DNA from: CAYSAA01 sp964428905
Lineage (GTDB): Bacteria; Atribacterota; Phoenicimicrobiia; Phoenicimicrobiales; Stramentimicrobiaceae
Direction: 5' to 3'
DNA: 64,000 bases
Assembly: GCA_964428905.1 (NCBI GenBank)
Contig: CAYSAA010000024.1
Coordinates: 7,870 to 71,869 of the forward strand
In this document: piece after piece, positions 49,464 to 59,824 of the stretch
How positions within the stretch are numbered: position 1 is the stretch's first letter
Layout of the letters: the number at the start of each line of letters is the position of its first letter
Translations under genes and position numbers: made by a program
Notes under the pieces: model-generated
What the model was told of the DNA's origin: nothing
Database searches by the model: none
The model's input: the letters and a program-made list of their open reading frames with translations, nothing else

Positions 49464-50480
49464 TTACCCTGTTATTTTTATTACTAATTGTTCCAACACG
49501 ATAACAGGATCAAAATATCCTGTTTTTAATTTTATTTCGGCCTCGAGTAAATATCGAAAAGCACTTTTCAATTCATCTAAATGATACTTTTGCGACTGAT
49601 TAATTAATTTATTTATAACAAAAGAAGGGAGATGTAATTCTCCCTTTATTATTTTTTGATCATTGTGATATCGCTTTGCTTGTAAAATTAACTTAATCTG
49701 ACGGCTTATCATAGCCAATAATGGCAGCACATGATATTCACTTTCTTCTAATTTTTTAAGCAGACTCAAGGCTAACTGTGTTTTTTTTTCACCTATTGCA
49801 TCTACAAAATCAAAGATATTACCGGCTACCGCACCATAAAAATTATTGATCACATCCTCTTTGTTTATCCTGGAGGAATCCTCACCTAAATAACAGAATA
49901 ATTTTTCTATTTCATTATTTATCTGCCCCAAATTATTATCAGTTAATCTTTGAAGATAATAGATTGCCTCAGGGGACATTTCTTTGTTATTCTCTCTACA
50001 TTTCAGGTTAACCCATTGTTTAGTCTGAAATAATTTCGGTTTTTGGAAAGAAACAATGACTCCATATTGCTTAATTTTATTTAAAGATATATTCGTGGGG
50101 ATCTGTTTATTAAGACTAAATAAAAGAACAATTAAATTATCGTCCTTATAGGAAAGGTCGTTTATAAGAGAGTCCATTTTATAAGCTGAAGAAGTCTTTA
50201 TTTTATCTACCTGTTTGACAATGATACATTGTTTTTCAGCGCCAAGTGGTAATGTGTTCAGGGAATTGGCCAAACGGCTAAAATCAATACTTTCTCCATA
50301 AAAGGTTTCGTAATTTACATAGCAATTATCTTTCTGAAAGCGGTCTTTAAAATCACCAAGGATAATATTTTGAAGATAACTTTCTTCCCCGAACATCAGA
50401 TAGATGGGTTGAAGTGGTTTGTTCTCGGCTATTAATTTCTGCAACTGAAAAAAATCAAGTGTCACATATTTTGTGGTCAT
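49464..50480 (-). CDS. holA: DNA polymerase III delta subunit
   Basis: A 338-residue clamp-loader subunit that opens the sliding clamp. The N-terminal LQPIYLMFGEESYLQNIIL (about residue 21-40) and the domain III RQIKLILQAKRYH and ALSLLKKLEESEYHVLPLLAMI segments fit the family. It follows comEC by 10 bases. Confidence 0.88.
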   Translation of the reverse strand: MTTKYVTLDFFQLQKLIAENKPLQPIYLMFGEESYLQNIILGDFKDRFQKDNCYVNYETFYGESIDFSRLANSLNTLPLGAEKQCIIVKQVDKIKTSSAYKMDSLINDLSYKDDNLIVLLFSLNKQIPTNISLNKIKQYGVIVSFQKPKLFQTKQWVNLKCRENNKEMSPEAIYYLQRLTDNNLGQINNEIEKLFCYLGEDSSRINKEDVINNFYGAVAGNIFDFVDAIGEKKTQLALSLLKKLEESEYHVLPLLAMISRQIKLILQAKRYHNDQKIIKGELHLPSFVINKLINQSQKYHLDELKSAFRYLLEAEIKLKTGYFDPVIVLEQLVIKITG

Positions 50481-50490
50481 ATTATTTTAT

Positions 50491-52884
50491 TCACCTTAAA
50501 GTACTTATATAATATTGTTTCCCATCACTCTTAACAAGAACAGTACCATTCAGGTCAGTCCGATAAACTGTCTGACATCCATCTTCTAATCTTTCTATTA
50601 CCTCATGATGGGGATGTCCAAAATGGTTAGGTCCTACAGAAATCACAGCTACCTCAGGTTGGACCCTTTTAATAAATGATTCGCTGGTAGAACTATCACT
50701 TCCATGATGTGCAACCTTCAATATATCACTTTTTAACAAATCATTCCAGGGCAATAACTTTATTTCGGTAGCTTCTTCAATATCACCAGTAAACAGAAAA
50801 TTTGTTTTTTTATAGTGTAATTTTAGCACAAGCGAGTGATTATTAAAATCATTTTCATAACCATCAACAATAGGTTGGTCAGGATTGAGAACATAAAACT
50901 CAAGATCGGGACTTAGCCGGATGATATCCCCTGCTCTTGTCTGGTAATAAGTAATGTTCTCATCTTTCTGGATTAAGGAACGAAAATTAATATATGTCTC
51001 ATTTTGATTTGCTATTCCACTATCAATTACCAGATTTACCTTCATTTCCTCTAAAACAGGTAGCAATCCTTCCAGGTGATCCAGATCCGGATGTGTTAAA
51101 AATATCAAATCAACCTGGTTGATTCCCTGCCTTCTCAGATAGGGAATCAGTGTATTTAAACCAACGTCAAAATCATTAAAAGGTGTGCCACCACCGTCAA
51201 TTAGAATATTTTTTTTGTTGGGAGTTTGTATTAAAATACAATCACCCTGCCCTACATTGATAAAATGAACGGCCAGTAAGGATGAAGGGGAGATAATAGA
51301 AATAAATAAAAAAATAAAAATCAATACACTTATAATCCAGAATTTCTTCTTTTTTTCCCATAGATTATATTGAGACCAAAAGTGTAATACATAGAAAAAG
51401 ATAAGAATAATTAGATAATAAAGCACTATCAGGTATATTTCTGGTTGAGCAATATATTGATAGGCATAAGGTAAGGAAGATAACTTCTGACCTGTCAAAA
51501 CTAATAATGAAACAAAAGCTATATTTAATGATGCCAGCAATGTCGCCACCGGCAGGAGTAGAAATGATAGTAAAATTGAAATCAACGCTAAAATAAGGAT
51601 AATTCCAATCAATGGTACAATCAAAATATTAGATAAGATACCAATCAAGGATACTTTATAAAAAAAATAAGCAGATAAAGGGGCCATTCCCAACCAGGCA
51701 GACAGGGAAACGGATAAAGATGTATTTAAATGGGATGGCAGAAAAGTTAGTCTTTCCTCCAGGATAGGAACAAGGAAGATGATGAAGAAGGTAACCACAA
51801 ACGAAAGTAAAAACCCGGCATCAAAGAGATATAATGGTTGCCACAATAAAATAATCAGAGCTGCCAGATAAAGATTATTATAAAGGTGATAAGGCCGATT
51901 AAAGCATCTGGCAGCAAGAACAATAGCAAACATCAAAGTAGCCCTGCTTACTGATGGACGAAAACCGGTCATAGCGGCATATCCTGACAGGATAAGAATA
52001 ATGATAATATATCTGAATACATTATTCCTGCCACCGGCTGGTAATAAAGAAAGAGCAAAAAACAAGGCCATGGCTAAAATACCCACATGTAAACCGGAAA
52101 TAGCCAGGATATGCATAACGCCGGCATCCTGAAAAAAATTCAGCCATTCACCGGATATCTCTGTCCTATCACCGGTTATGATTGCCTTAATTAGTCCTCT
52201 TTCAGGAAGTGGATATATTTGTTCAATTTTCTGATTTATTCTGTGTTTGATTTCCCGGAGAAGGGAAAATGTAGTTATGCTATTCTCATAACCTACAATT
52301 TCTACCTGTTCAGTTTCGATACTATCGGTCAAAAAAATCCTTTGCCTTGCCAGATAACTACGATAATTAAATTCCCCAAAATTACCCGGTAAACTTGGTT
52401 TTTCTAAAAAAACATCTGCCTTTATCATATCACCATCTTGAAGAAGCAGATTATCACCATATATTTTCAACAGTACATATCCTCTAGTCTGGTAACGATT
52501 ACCCTGATATTGAAAGAAATGTGTATTTAGCAGAATTTCCTGATAGGTGTTTTCCTGTTTTATTTCTGCTTGATAGACGCTGCCAAAAAGAAACCCCTGT
52601 TCACCTGCAAAACGATAAATATTCTGGGAACCATGGGGCTGGATTTGGTAGGATGAATTAAACATACCAATCATTACAAAAAATAAAAGAAGAAGACTAC
52701 TATTTATATTCCAGTTCTTCTGATAGGAAAGAAAAATAAGCAGGAAAATCGCTAAACAAAACAAAAATAAGCATTTGTAGTCAAAATATCTGAAAGTATT
52801 TTGGAATAAGATCCCAGCAATGTAGCATAATAATACTGAAAGTAGGGGTTTCTTTAAATAGGATAACGGGTAAACCTGATTAAT
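50491..52884 (-). CDS. comEC: DNA uptake channel ComEC/Rec2, start unclear
   Basis: A competence protein of about 757-797 residues that moves single-stranded DNA across the membrane. An N-terminal soluble OB-like domain, the Competence domain (ITGDRTEISGEWLNFFQDAGVMHILAISGLHVGIL) with many helices, and a C-terminal metallo-beta-lactamase-type domain (FINVGQGDCILIQTPNKKNILIDGG; TGDIEEATE; KVAHHGSDSSTS) are present. The first canonical start is TTG 52764, but the frame is open upstream and reads YLKKPLLSVLLCYIAGILFQ, a typical first ComEC helix. There, only CTG 52890 (AAGGAG seven bases upstream) or ATT 52884 can start. I give the ATT. Confidence 0.87.
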   Translation of the reverse strand: MNQVYPLSYLKKPLLSVLLCYIAGILFQNTFRYFDYKCLFLFCLAIFLLIFLSYQKNWNINSSLLLLFFVMIGMFNSSYQIQPHGSQNIYRFAGEQGFLFGSVYQAEIKQENTYQEILLNTHFFQYQGNRYQTRGYVLLKIYGDNLLLQDGDMIKADVFLEKPSLPGNFGEFNYRSYLARQRIFLTDSIETEQVEIVGYENSITTFSLLREIKHRINQKIEQIYPLPERGLIKAIITGDRTEISGEWLNFFQDAGVMHILAISGLHVGILAMALFFALSLLPAGGRNNVFRYIIIILILSGYAAMTGFRPSVSRATLMFAIVLAARCFNRPYHLYNNLYLAALIILLWQPLYLFDAGFLLSFVVTFFIIFLVPILEERLTFLPSHLNTSLSVSLSAWLGMAPLSAYFFYKVSLIGILSNILIVPLIGIILILALISILLSFLLLPVATLLASLNIAFVSLLVLTGQKLSSLPYAYQYIAQPEIYLIVLYYLIILIFFYVLHFWSQYNLWEKKKKFWIISVLIFIFLFISIISPSSLLAVHFINVGQGDCILIQTPNKKNILIDGGGTPFNDFDVGLNTLIPYLRRQGINQVDLIFLTHPDLDHLEGLLPVLEEMKVNLVIDSGIANQNETYINFRSLIQKDENITYYQTRAGDIIRLSPDLEFYVLNPDQPIVDGYENDFNNHSLVLKLHYKKTNFLFTGDIEEATEIKLLPWNDLLKSDILKVAHHGSDSSTSESFIKRVQPEVAVISVGPNHFGHPHHEVIERLEDGCQTVYRTDLNGTVLVKSDGKQYYISTLR

Positions 52885-53509
52885 AGACAGTGATGTACTC
52901 CTTAATACTATCGAATTTCTTTTCTCCTATCCCGGGGATATTCATAACCTCTTCCATATTACGGAACATGCCATTACTTTTGCGATATTCTAAAATACGA
53001 TCGGCAAGAACCGGACCGATACCCGGCAGTGCCTCCAATTGCAGGGAGTTTGCAGCATTAAGATTCAACAGACTGCTATTCGTGGAATTAGTCCGTTGCT
53101 GTTCAGCTTCATATGATCCAACTGTTCTGAAAAGCATATCTTCATTATTTTCGGAAATCATTGGAATAATGATTTTTTGTCCGTCATAAAGGTGTGCAGC
53201 CAGGTTTACAGCATCAAGATTTGCCATTTCAGTCTCTCCACCAGCCATCTTCACTGCATCAATAATGCGTTTTCCTTTATTCAGCTGATATACACCAGGC
53301 TGATGAACTGCTCCCGCAATGTGTATGATGCAAATTTCCTCTTCAACAGTCCCTTCTGTTACTGGGGTAACTATTTTAATTTCTTCGGTAGATGGGATAA
53401 TAGTTACGCTATCTTTTCCCTTACTATATAATTTCCAACCAAAGGTTGCCAAAATTACTGAACTAATGACCAAAAAAACAATTTTTTCCTGTCTGGAAAA
53501 ATTAAACAT
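52880..53509 (-). CDS. comEA: DNA receptor ComEA
   Basis: A 209-residue membrane-anchored double-stranded DNA-binding protein for transformation. N-terminal helix (about 9-25), an SLBB domain (CIIHIAGAVHQPGVYQL...GQKIIIP, about 58-118) and a C-terminal helix-hairpin-helix domain (LNLNAANSLQLEALPGIGPVLADRILEYR...IPGIGEKKFDSIKEYI). The stop overlaps the start region of comEC. No pilus genes are nearby, so competence remains an inference. Confidence 0.93.
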   Translation of the reverse strand: MFNFSRQEKIVFLVISSVILATFGWKLYSKGKDSVTIIPSTEEIKIVTPVTEGTVEEEICIIHIAGAVHQPGVYQLNKGKRIIDAVKMAGGETEMANLDAVNLAAHLYDGQKIIIPMISENNEDMLFRTVGSYEAEQQRTNSTNSSLLNLNAANSLQLEALPGIGPVLADRILEYRKSNGMFRNMEEVMNIPGIGEKKFDSIKEYITVY

Positions 53510-53556
53510 GATTGATTACCTTCTTTCCTATTCTTCTCATTCCTGACAACATGTAT

Positions 53557-54873
53557 TTATTGATTATTTTTATTTTTAAGAAAATATGCCTTTGCTTCAC
53601 CAACGGTATACAGGGAGCCTGTAACACAGATAACATCATCTTCTTGAGCTATCTTTAGAGAGGTCTGAATAGCAGAATCTACAGTGGGTTTCTCTATGAT
53701 TTTTTCACGAGCGAGATAACGGGCCACTTCCCTTGCCAGTATATGTGTAGGGGTTGCGCGGGGATTATTAGCCATGGTCAGAATTACCTGGTCCACAAAA
53801 GGAACAATATTTTTTATGATACCAGGAAAATCCTTGTCACTAAAAATGCCTATAATAGCAATAATTCGCTTAGCTGGAATAAATTTTTTTAAATTTTTGG
53901 TAAATTGAGTAACTCCGTTAGGATTATGTGCACCGTCTAAAATAACCATAGGTTTGTCTTGAACAATTTCAAAACGACCCGGCCAGCGAGTATTTTTTAA
54001 CCCATCAGTAATATTATTTTCACGAATCGGATAGCCTTTATTGTTGATTAGCTCTGCCACGCCAATCGACAGAGAAGCGTTTTCTATCTGATATTCCCCT
54101 ACCAGGGGTATGTATAAATCATTAAAGTTATTATATATTCCTGAATAATGAAAATAATTTCCCTGCAAATCAGACTGGATCAAAATAGGTTTAATCTCCT
54201 GCCCAACGGAATACAATGCAGCCTGTCTTTCATCGGCTATCGTCTTAATTACCTCATGTACTTCGGGAAACTGTTGGGCATTCACTACAAATATTTTATT
54301 CTTAATGATTGCACCTTTTTCCCGAGCAATTTCAGTTAAGGTATTCCCCAAACGATCCATATGGTCATAGTCAATATGACTGATAACCGAAACAAGTGGT
54401 TGAGATACATTGGTTGCATCAAGCCGGCCACCTAAACCAACTTCCATAATGGAAAAATCAACATCATTTTCAAAAAAATAAAGAAAAGCCATTGTAGTGA
54501 TGACTTCAAAAAAAGTAGGATGTTGATACCCTTCCGTTGTTGCTACCTGGTTTATGGCTGGTTTTATCCTTTCCAGCAAGTTACAGACATCTTCTTTAGA
54601 AATAAATTCCCCATTTATTCTCATTCTCTCCTGAAAATGTACCAAGTGTGGAGAAGTATATAAACCAACCTTAAATCGGGCAGATTTCAATATTGATGAA
54701 AGAATGGCAGCAGTCGAACCCTTCCCGTTGGTACCGGCAATATGAATTACCTTGGTCTTAAGATGGGGATTATCAAAAAGGGACAATAGGTAAGTAATAT
54801 TCTTGAGCCCGAGCTTGATTCCGTATTTGTTTAAACCGTAAATGTACTCGATTGCCTTGTTATAGCTGTTCAT
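53557..54873 (-). CDS. folC: Folylpolyglutamate synthase / dihydrofolate synthase
   Basis: A 438-residue Mur-ligase-type enzyme adding glutamate to folates. ATP-binding P-loop HIAGTNGKGSTAAIL at about residue 43, FTSPH-like YTSPHLVHFQERM, and the LDGAHNPNG motif near residue 325. ATG 54873 overlaps the valS stop as ATGA. Confidence 0.94.
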   Translation of the reverse strand: MNSYNKAIEYIYGLNKYGIKLGLKNITYLLSLFDNPHLKTKVIHIAGTNGKGSTAAILSSILKSARFKVGLYTSPHLVHFQERMRINGEFISKEDVCNLLERIKPAINQVATTEGYQHPTFFEVITTMAFLYFFENDVDFSIMEVGLGGRLDATNVSQPLVSVISHIDYDHMDRLGNTLTEIAREKGAIIKNKIFVVNAQQFPEVHEVIKTIADERQAALYSVGQEIKPILIQSDLQGNYFHYSGIYNNFNDLYIPLVGEYQIENASLSIGVAELINNKGYPIRENNITDGLKNTRWPGRFEIVQDKPMVILDGAHNPNGVTQFTKNLKKFIPAKRIIAIIGIFSDKDFPGIIKNIVPFVDQVILTMANNPRATPTHILAREVARYLAREKIIEKPTVDSAIQTSLKIAQEDDVICVTGSLYTVGEAKAYFLKNKNNQ

Positions 54874-57542
54874 TGTGATTTAAGTGCTTTCAGATTTTTT
54901 TGTATTAGATTGAGTATATCCGTTAATTCTTTAGTCTTCTCTTTTTCTTTCTTTATAATGTTTTCAGGTGCTTTTTGAATAAAATCAGAATTGTTTAATT
55001 TTTTATTAGTGACAATCATTTCTTTTTCAATCTTCTGTAATTTTCTTTCTAATCGCTGAACTTCTGCCTCTAAATCAATGACGCCTTTTAAGGGGACAAA
55101 GATTTCTAAGTCTTCTAAAACACCCGTAGCTGAGTATTCCGGTTTTTCCAGTAAACTTCCAATCTTAAAAGATTGAACATGGGCAAGATTTTTAATATAT
55201 GATAAATGTTCTCTTACTAATTTCTCCTTTTTGCCATCCACAACCCTGATATAGACATCAATTCCCTTGGTCAGCGGTATATTCATTTCTGCTTTTATAT
55301 TACGAATTGTTTTGATAACTTCCTGAATAGTACCCACCTTTTCTTTTACATTTCTTTTCCTTCTTTCCTTTTTATATTCAGGCCACCTTGAAATTGAAAT
55401 ACTTAAGCCCTGGTGAGGAATCTTCTGCCATATCTCTTCAGTAATAAAAGGCATAAAGGGATGTAGCAAACGAAGAATATTATCCAGCACAAACCACAGG
55501 ACATATTGAGCTGTCTTTTTTTTAACGGTGCTCTCTTTTTGATACAGTGTTTCCTTCGCTAACTCTACATACCAATCACAGAAATAGTTCCAGCTAAACT
55601 CATAAACAGTCATAGCAGCATCACTGAATTTGTAATGAACCAAATTATCTGTCACTTCCTTGATAGTTTGATTTAACTGACCCAAAATCCATTGATCAAA
55701 GAGGGTAAAATTTAATTCCTCTACCTTTATTTCCTCCGGGTCAAAATCATTCAGATGGGTCAATGAAAAGCGAGCTACATTCCATATCTTATTCGTAAAA
55801 TTTCGAAATGTTTCAATTTTTTCCCTGGATAGGCGAATATAATTTGCCTGAATGGTTAAGGAAGCCAAAGTCATCCGTAGTGCATCGGCGCCATATTGGT
55901 CAATCATCAATAAAGGGTCTATGACATTCCCTTTTGATTTGCTCATTTTTTTCCCCTCAATATCTTTAATCAAAGGGTTAATAAAAACTTTTTCAAAAGG
56001 GATATCTCCCTTGAATTTAAGCCCCATCATCATCATCCGGGCAACCCAGAAGAAAATAATATCAAATCCTGTAATCAATAATGATGTCGGATAATAATCC
56101 TCTAAATCAGGGGTTTTTCCCGGCCATCCTAACGTAGAGAACGGCCAAAGTGCAGAACTGAACCAGGTATCGAGTACATCTTTATCCTGAATGATATTTT
56201 TGCTGTGGCATTTGGGACATTCTGAGGGATCTTCCATCTGAACAATCACTTCACCACAATCCTGACAATACCATACCGGAATACGGTGGCCCCACCACAA
56301 TTGCCGTGAAATGCACCAGTCCTTGATATTATACATCCATTCAAAGTAAACCTTAGACCATCTTTTAGGAATAAAACTGGTTTTATTGTTTTCTACCGCC
56401 TCAATAGCCGGCTTGGCCAGATCATTTATCTTAATGAACCACTGCTTGGACAGATAAGGCTCAATTATTGAATCACAGCGATAGCAGTGACCAATAGAAT
56501 GGCAATAATCTTCTACTTTTTTTAAGTATCCCTTTTCTTTCAAGTCTTCCAATATTTTTTTTCGGCAATCCTGAACATTCATTTTGGCATATACGCCGGC
56601 GTTTTTATTGGTTGTTCCATCATCATTTAAAATGTTAATTTCTGCAAGCTTATGTCTCCGACCAAGCTCAAAGTCATTCAGATCATGTGCCGGAGTAATT
56701 TTAACTGCACCTGTTCCAAAATCCGGGTCTACATACTCATCTGCTATAATAGGCAATTCTCTACCGACTAAAGGCAGGATAGCTATTTTCCCAACATATT
56801 CTTCATAGCGCTGATCTTTGGGATTAACTGCAATTGCGGTATCTCCAAGCATTGTTTCAGGTCTGGTGGTAGCAACGGTAATATGATCTTTAACCGAATT
56901 TTTTAAAGAATAAGCGATATAATAAAGTTTGGTATCTTCTTCTCTCTGCTCAACCTCTATATCTGCCAGTGCAGTCTGACAGCGAGGACACCAGTTAGTA
57001 ACATAGTTGGAGCGATAAATAAGCCCTTCCTGATATAATGTTACAAATACTTTTCTTACTGCTTTTGATAATCCTTCATCCAAAGTAAACCTTAAACGAG
57101 ACCAGTCACAGGAACAACCCATCTTTTTTAGCTGGTTTAAAATATTGGAACCATATTTTTCCCGCCATTTCCAGGCACGTTCCAAAAATTTTTCCCGACC
57201 CAGGTCATATCTGGTTTTCCCTTCTTTGGCAATTTCCCTTTCCACTACATTCTGGGTAGCAATACCGGCATGATCAGTTCCCGGAAGCCAGAGAACATCA
57301 TAACCTTGCATTCTCTTCCAGCGAACCATGATATCCTGCAGGGTATTATTCAATGCATGTCCAATGTGCAGAGAACCTGTGATGTTGGGAGGGGGCATAA
57401 CGATAGAATAATGATTTTCTTTTTCTTTATCATTATTTGCCTGAAAAAGGTTATGGTCCAACCAAAACTGATACCAGTAATCTTCTACTATTTTAGGATC
57501 ATAAACAGAGGGTAATTGAATTTGTTGTTGTTGATTTTCCAT
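54870..57542 (-). CDS. valS: Valine-tRNA ligase
   Basis: An 890-residue class I synthetase. The HIGH motif is at 59-62 (PPNITGSLHIGHALNN), the KMSKS loop near 535 (GKKMSKSKGNVIDP), an editing domain lies between them, and a C-terminal coiled coil (about 815-885) contacts tRNA-Val. ATG 57542 has a CAGGAG SD. Its transcription is controlled by the T-box leader directly upstream, so valS and the folC-comEA-comEC-holA genes behind it should rise when uncharged tRNA-Val accumulates. Confidence 0.97.
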   Translation of the reverse strand: MENQQQQIQLPSVYDPKIVEDYWYQFWLDHNLFQANNDKEKENHYSIVMPPPNITGSLHIGHALNNTLQDIMVRWKRMQGYDVLWLPGTDHAGIATQNVVEREIAKEGKTRYDLGREKFLERAWKWREKYGSNILNQLKKMGCSCDWSRLRFTLDEGLSKAVRKVFVTLYQEGLIYRSNYVTNWCPRCQTALADIEVEQREEDTKLYYIAYSLKNSVKDHITVATTRPETMLGDTAIAVNPKDQRYEEYVGKIAILPLVGRELPIIADEYVDPDFGTGAVKITPAHDLNDFELGRRHKLAEINILNDDGTTNKNAGVYAKMNVQDCRKKILEDLKEKGYLKKVEDYCHSIGHCYRCDSIIEPYLSKQWFIKINDLAKPAIEAVENNKTSFIPKRWSKVYFEWMYNIKDWCISRQLWWGHRIPVWYCQDCGEVIVQMEDPSECPKCHSKNIIQDKDVLDTWFSSALWPFSTLGWPGKTPDLEDYYPTSLLITGFDIIFFWVARMMMMGLKFKGDIPFEKVFINPLIKDIEGKKMSKSKGNVIDPLLMIDQYGADALRMTLASLTIQANYIRLSREKIETFRNFTNKIWNVARFSLTHLNDFDPEEIKVEELNFTLFDQWILGQLNQTIKEVTDNLVHYKFSDAAMTVYEFSWNYFCDWYVELAKETLYQKESTVKKKTAQYVLWFVLDNILRLLHPFMPFITEEIWQKIPHQGLSISISRWPEYKKERRKRNVKEKVGTIQEVIKTIRNIKAEMNIPLTKGIDVYIRVVDGKKEKLVREHLSYIKNLAHVQSFKIGSLLEKPEYSATGVLEDLEIFVPLKGVIDLEAEVQRLERKLQKIEKEMIVTNKKLNNSDFIQKAPENIIKKEKEKTKELTDILNLIQKNLKALKSQ

Positions 57543-57611
57543 AAGCTAATCTCCTGAATCTCCTATCATTTTTAGAATAAATAATGAGTATATTTAAGTA
57601 TATTTCTTTCC

Positions 57612-57858
57612 ATAAAAAAGCCCTTTCCATCCTCTTTTAAGGACGAAAAGGGCTCGTGGTACCACCTTAATTCCTGTTCTTCGTTATTTATAAGTAAAAC
57701 AGGCACTTAAAATAGTCTTAACGGTTCAACCGACGAAACTTACTTTTTGTTTCAGAAGCAGGCTCAGGGAGGACGTTCAATAAAAACTGAATTTATCAGT
57801 ATTATTTACTCTATCCCTTCCACACCATTATATTAACTGCTAAGCCATTTACTATGTC
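57612..57858 (-). promoter_or_regulatory. T-box leader of valS (valine-specific) with terminator
   Basis: On the minus strand the leader shows a loop-E-like GAGTA, then GAAC followed by the specifier GTC (57774-57772) and CTCCCTGAG, the pattern that follows Stem I in T-boxes. Further on come a CCTGTT/AACAGG Stem III and the invariant AAGGTGGTACCACG (57668-57655). The base after TGG is T, which pairs with A73 of tRNA-Val. The terminator stem uses 57654-57645 and 57628-57619 followed by six Ts. GTC and the pairing base both point to valine. Stem I seems unusually short (see findings). Confidence 0.93.
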
Positions 57859-57862
57859 TTAT

Positions 57863-57891
57863 ATCGTACTATGATTGCAAAATGTTGTCAA
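57863..57891 (-). promoter_or_regulatory. Promoter of the valS T-box operon
   Basis: On the minus strand a perfect -35 TTGACA (57891-57886) is followed after 17 bases by TACGAT (57868-57863), about 10 bases before the T-box leader begins. Confidence 0.8.
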
Positions 57892-57917
57892 GTCAACAAC
57901 AGGGAATTGTGGTCTTG

Positions 57918-59195
57918 TCAGGCAGTTTCTTTTTCTTTCTGATCTTGATTTTCCCCAATTAAAATGGGGATTTCATTTTTTTCAATAACCTTTTTTGTAA
58001 TCGTACACTCTTTAATATTCTTCTGTGATGGAATCTTATACATAATATCAAGCATAGATTCCTCAATGATTGATCTTAATCCCCTGGCTCCTGTTTTTCT
58101 ATTTAATGCCTTTTCTGCTACTGCCTCTAAAGCCGGTCTAGTAAATTTTAACGCTACTCCCTGATTAAAAAACATTTGTTGATATTGCAGGGCAACGGCA
58201 TTCTTTGGCTTGGTTAAAATATCTATTAGGGCTGCTTTGTCAAGATTACCAATAGTGGATATAATTGTTAATCGACCTACCAGTTCAGGAATCAGTCCAA
58301 ACTTTATTAGATCTTCCGGCAAGACATTTTTTAACATTAAGCTTTGATTGCCCTGTTGATTGTTTTCACCATAAATATCAGCATTAAAGCCGATATGATG
58401 TGTTTGCATACGGCTCTTAATAATATTCTCCAGACCTTCAAAGGAACCTCCACAGATAAAGAGTATCTGTGATGTGTCAATTTCAATATTTTCTTGATGA
58501 GGATGCTTTCTTCCTCCCTGCATGGGCATGGTAGCAACCGTACCCTCGATAATCTTTAGTAACGCCTGCTGGACTCCCTCTCCGGAAACATCGCGGGTAA
58601 TGGAAGGATTTTCCGATTTACGTGCAATTTTATCAATCTCATCAATGTATATGATTCCATTTTGGGCTTTTTCTATATCTTCATCAGCAGCATGATAAAG
58701 CCTTAACAAAACATTTTCTACATCATCTCCGACATATCCAGCTTCTGTCAGGGTAGTGGCATCGGCAATAGCAAAGGGAACTTCCAACTTTTTTGCCAGA
58801 GTTTTGGCCAAAAGTGTTTTGCCACAGCCACTTGGCCCCAGTAAGAGAATATTGCTTTTTTCCAGATCAACGAAATCTTCCGATTTTGTAATATTTTCTC
58901 TATTTTGATTCCCGGAAAGATTATTCTTGATTCTTTGATAATGATTATATACGGCAACAGATAATATCTTTTTGGCTCTTTCCTGGCCGATAACATACTG
59001 GTCTAAATATCTTTTAATCTCTTCCGGGATGGGAATATTCTTTAAAGAAAAATTCTTATTAGCATTCTTCTTCTTATCTTTTTCCAGAATATAATTACAA
59101 ACTTGAATACATTCATTGCAGATATTGACCCCGTTGGAACCTGAAATTATTTTTTTGACTTCATTCTGGTTTTTTCCGCAAAACGAACACTTCAT
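57918..59195 (-). CDS. clpX: ClpXP protease ATP-binding subunit ClpX
   Basis: A 425-residue unfoldase. The N-terminal zinc domain has C3, C6, C26 and C29. Walker A GPSGCGKT is near 120, Walker [12 protein letters not shown] near 190, and the [21 protein letters not shown] pore region ([17 protein letters not shown]) follows. ClpP-binding loop sits near 280 where IGF reads IGF in [14 protein letters not shown] precedes ATG 59195. It is 15 bases after clpP. Confidence 0.96.
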   Translation of the reverse strand: MKCSFCGKNQNEVKKIISGSNGVNICNECIQVCNYILEKDKKKNANKNFSLKNIPIPEEIKRYLDQYVIGQERAKKILSVAVYNHYQRIKNNLSGNQNRENITKSEDFVDLEKSNILLLGPSGCGKTLLAKTLAKKLEVPFAIADATTLTEAGYVGDDVENVLLRLYHAADEDIEKAQNGIIYIDEIDKIARKSENPSITRDVSGEGVQQALLKIIEGTVATMPMQGGRKHPHQENIEIDTSQILFICGGSFEGLENIIKSRMQTHHIGFNADIYGENNQQGNQSLMLKNVLPEDLIKFGLIPELVGRLTIISTIGNLDKAALIDILTKPKNAVALQYQQMFFNQGVALKFTRPALEAVAEKALNRKTGARGLRSIIEESMLDIMYKIPSQKNIKECTITKKVIEKNEIPILIGENQDQKEKETA

Positions 59196-59210
59196 TCAAA
59201 ACACCTCAAT

Positions 59211-59810
59211 TTATTTTTTTTCAAAATCGATACGCTTTTTGATTACTTCATCTACAACGCCATAGGCCTTCGCTTCATCGCCGGTCATATAAAAATCCCG
59301 GTCGGTATCTTTTTCAATTCTTTCTAACGGCTGGCCGGTATGATAGGTTAAAATTTCATTAAGTTTATTCTTAATCCTTAACAATTCTTTGGCCTGGATT
59401 TCAATATCGGAAACCTGACCCTGTGCACCACCTAACGGCTGATGGAGCATGATCCTGGAATTAGGCAAAGAAAACCTTTTTCCTACTGCACCGGAGGCAA
59501 GGATCAGTGCAGCACCACTGGCAGCCATACCAGTACAAATAGTAGATACGTCAGATTTGATGTACTGAATGGTATCATAGATAGCAATCGTGGAACTGAC
59601 CGAACCGCCGGGACTATTAATATAGATAAAAATATCCCTTTCCGGTTCATTTGCCTCCAAAAACAATAACTGGGCTATAATAATATTGGCCGTTTGATCA
59701 TCAATTTCTGTTCCCAGAAAAATGATTCTTTCTTTTAACAGGCGTGAATATATGTCATACGATCTTTCTCCCTGTGGTGTTTTCTCTACTACAATCGGTA
59801 CTAAATTCAT
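59211..59810 (-). CDS. clpP: ATP-dependent Clp protease proteolytic subunit
   Basis: A 199-residue serine protease with the complete triad S98 (GMAASGAA), H123 (LHQPLGG) and D172 (DRDFYM). Length is standard. An AGGAGG SD precedes ATG 59810. It pairs with ClpX encoded downstream. Confidence 0.97.
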   Translation of the reverse strand: MNLVPIVVEKTPQGERSYDIYSRLLKERIIFLGTEIDDQTANIIIAQLLFLEANEPERDIFIYINSPGGSVSSTIAIYDTIQYIKSDVSTICTGMAASGAALILASGAVGKRFSLPNSRIMLHQPLGGAQGQVSDIEIQAKELLRIKNKLNEILTYHTGQPLERIEKDTDRDFYMTGDEAKAYGVVDEVIKKRIDFEKK

Positions 59811-59824
59811 GGTAAAAACCTCCT

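Noticed and set aside
49450..49520. Interleaved inverted repeats (CGTGTT/AACACG and CCTGTTAT/ATAACAGG) as an RNA pseudoknot
   Set aside because: Most of it lies in the 3' coding end of holA; arms are short and could arise by chance.
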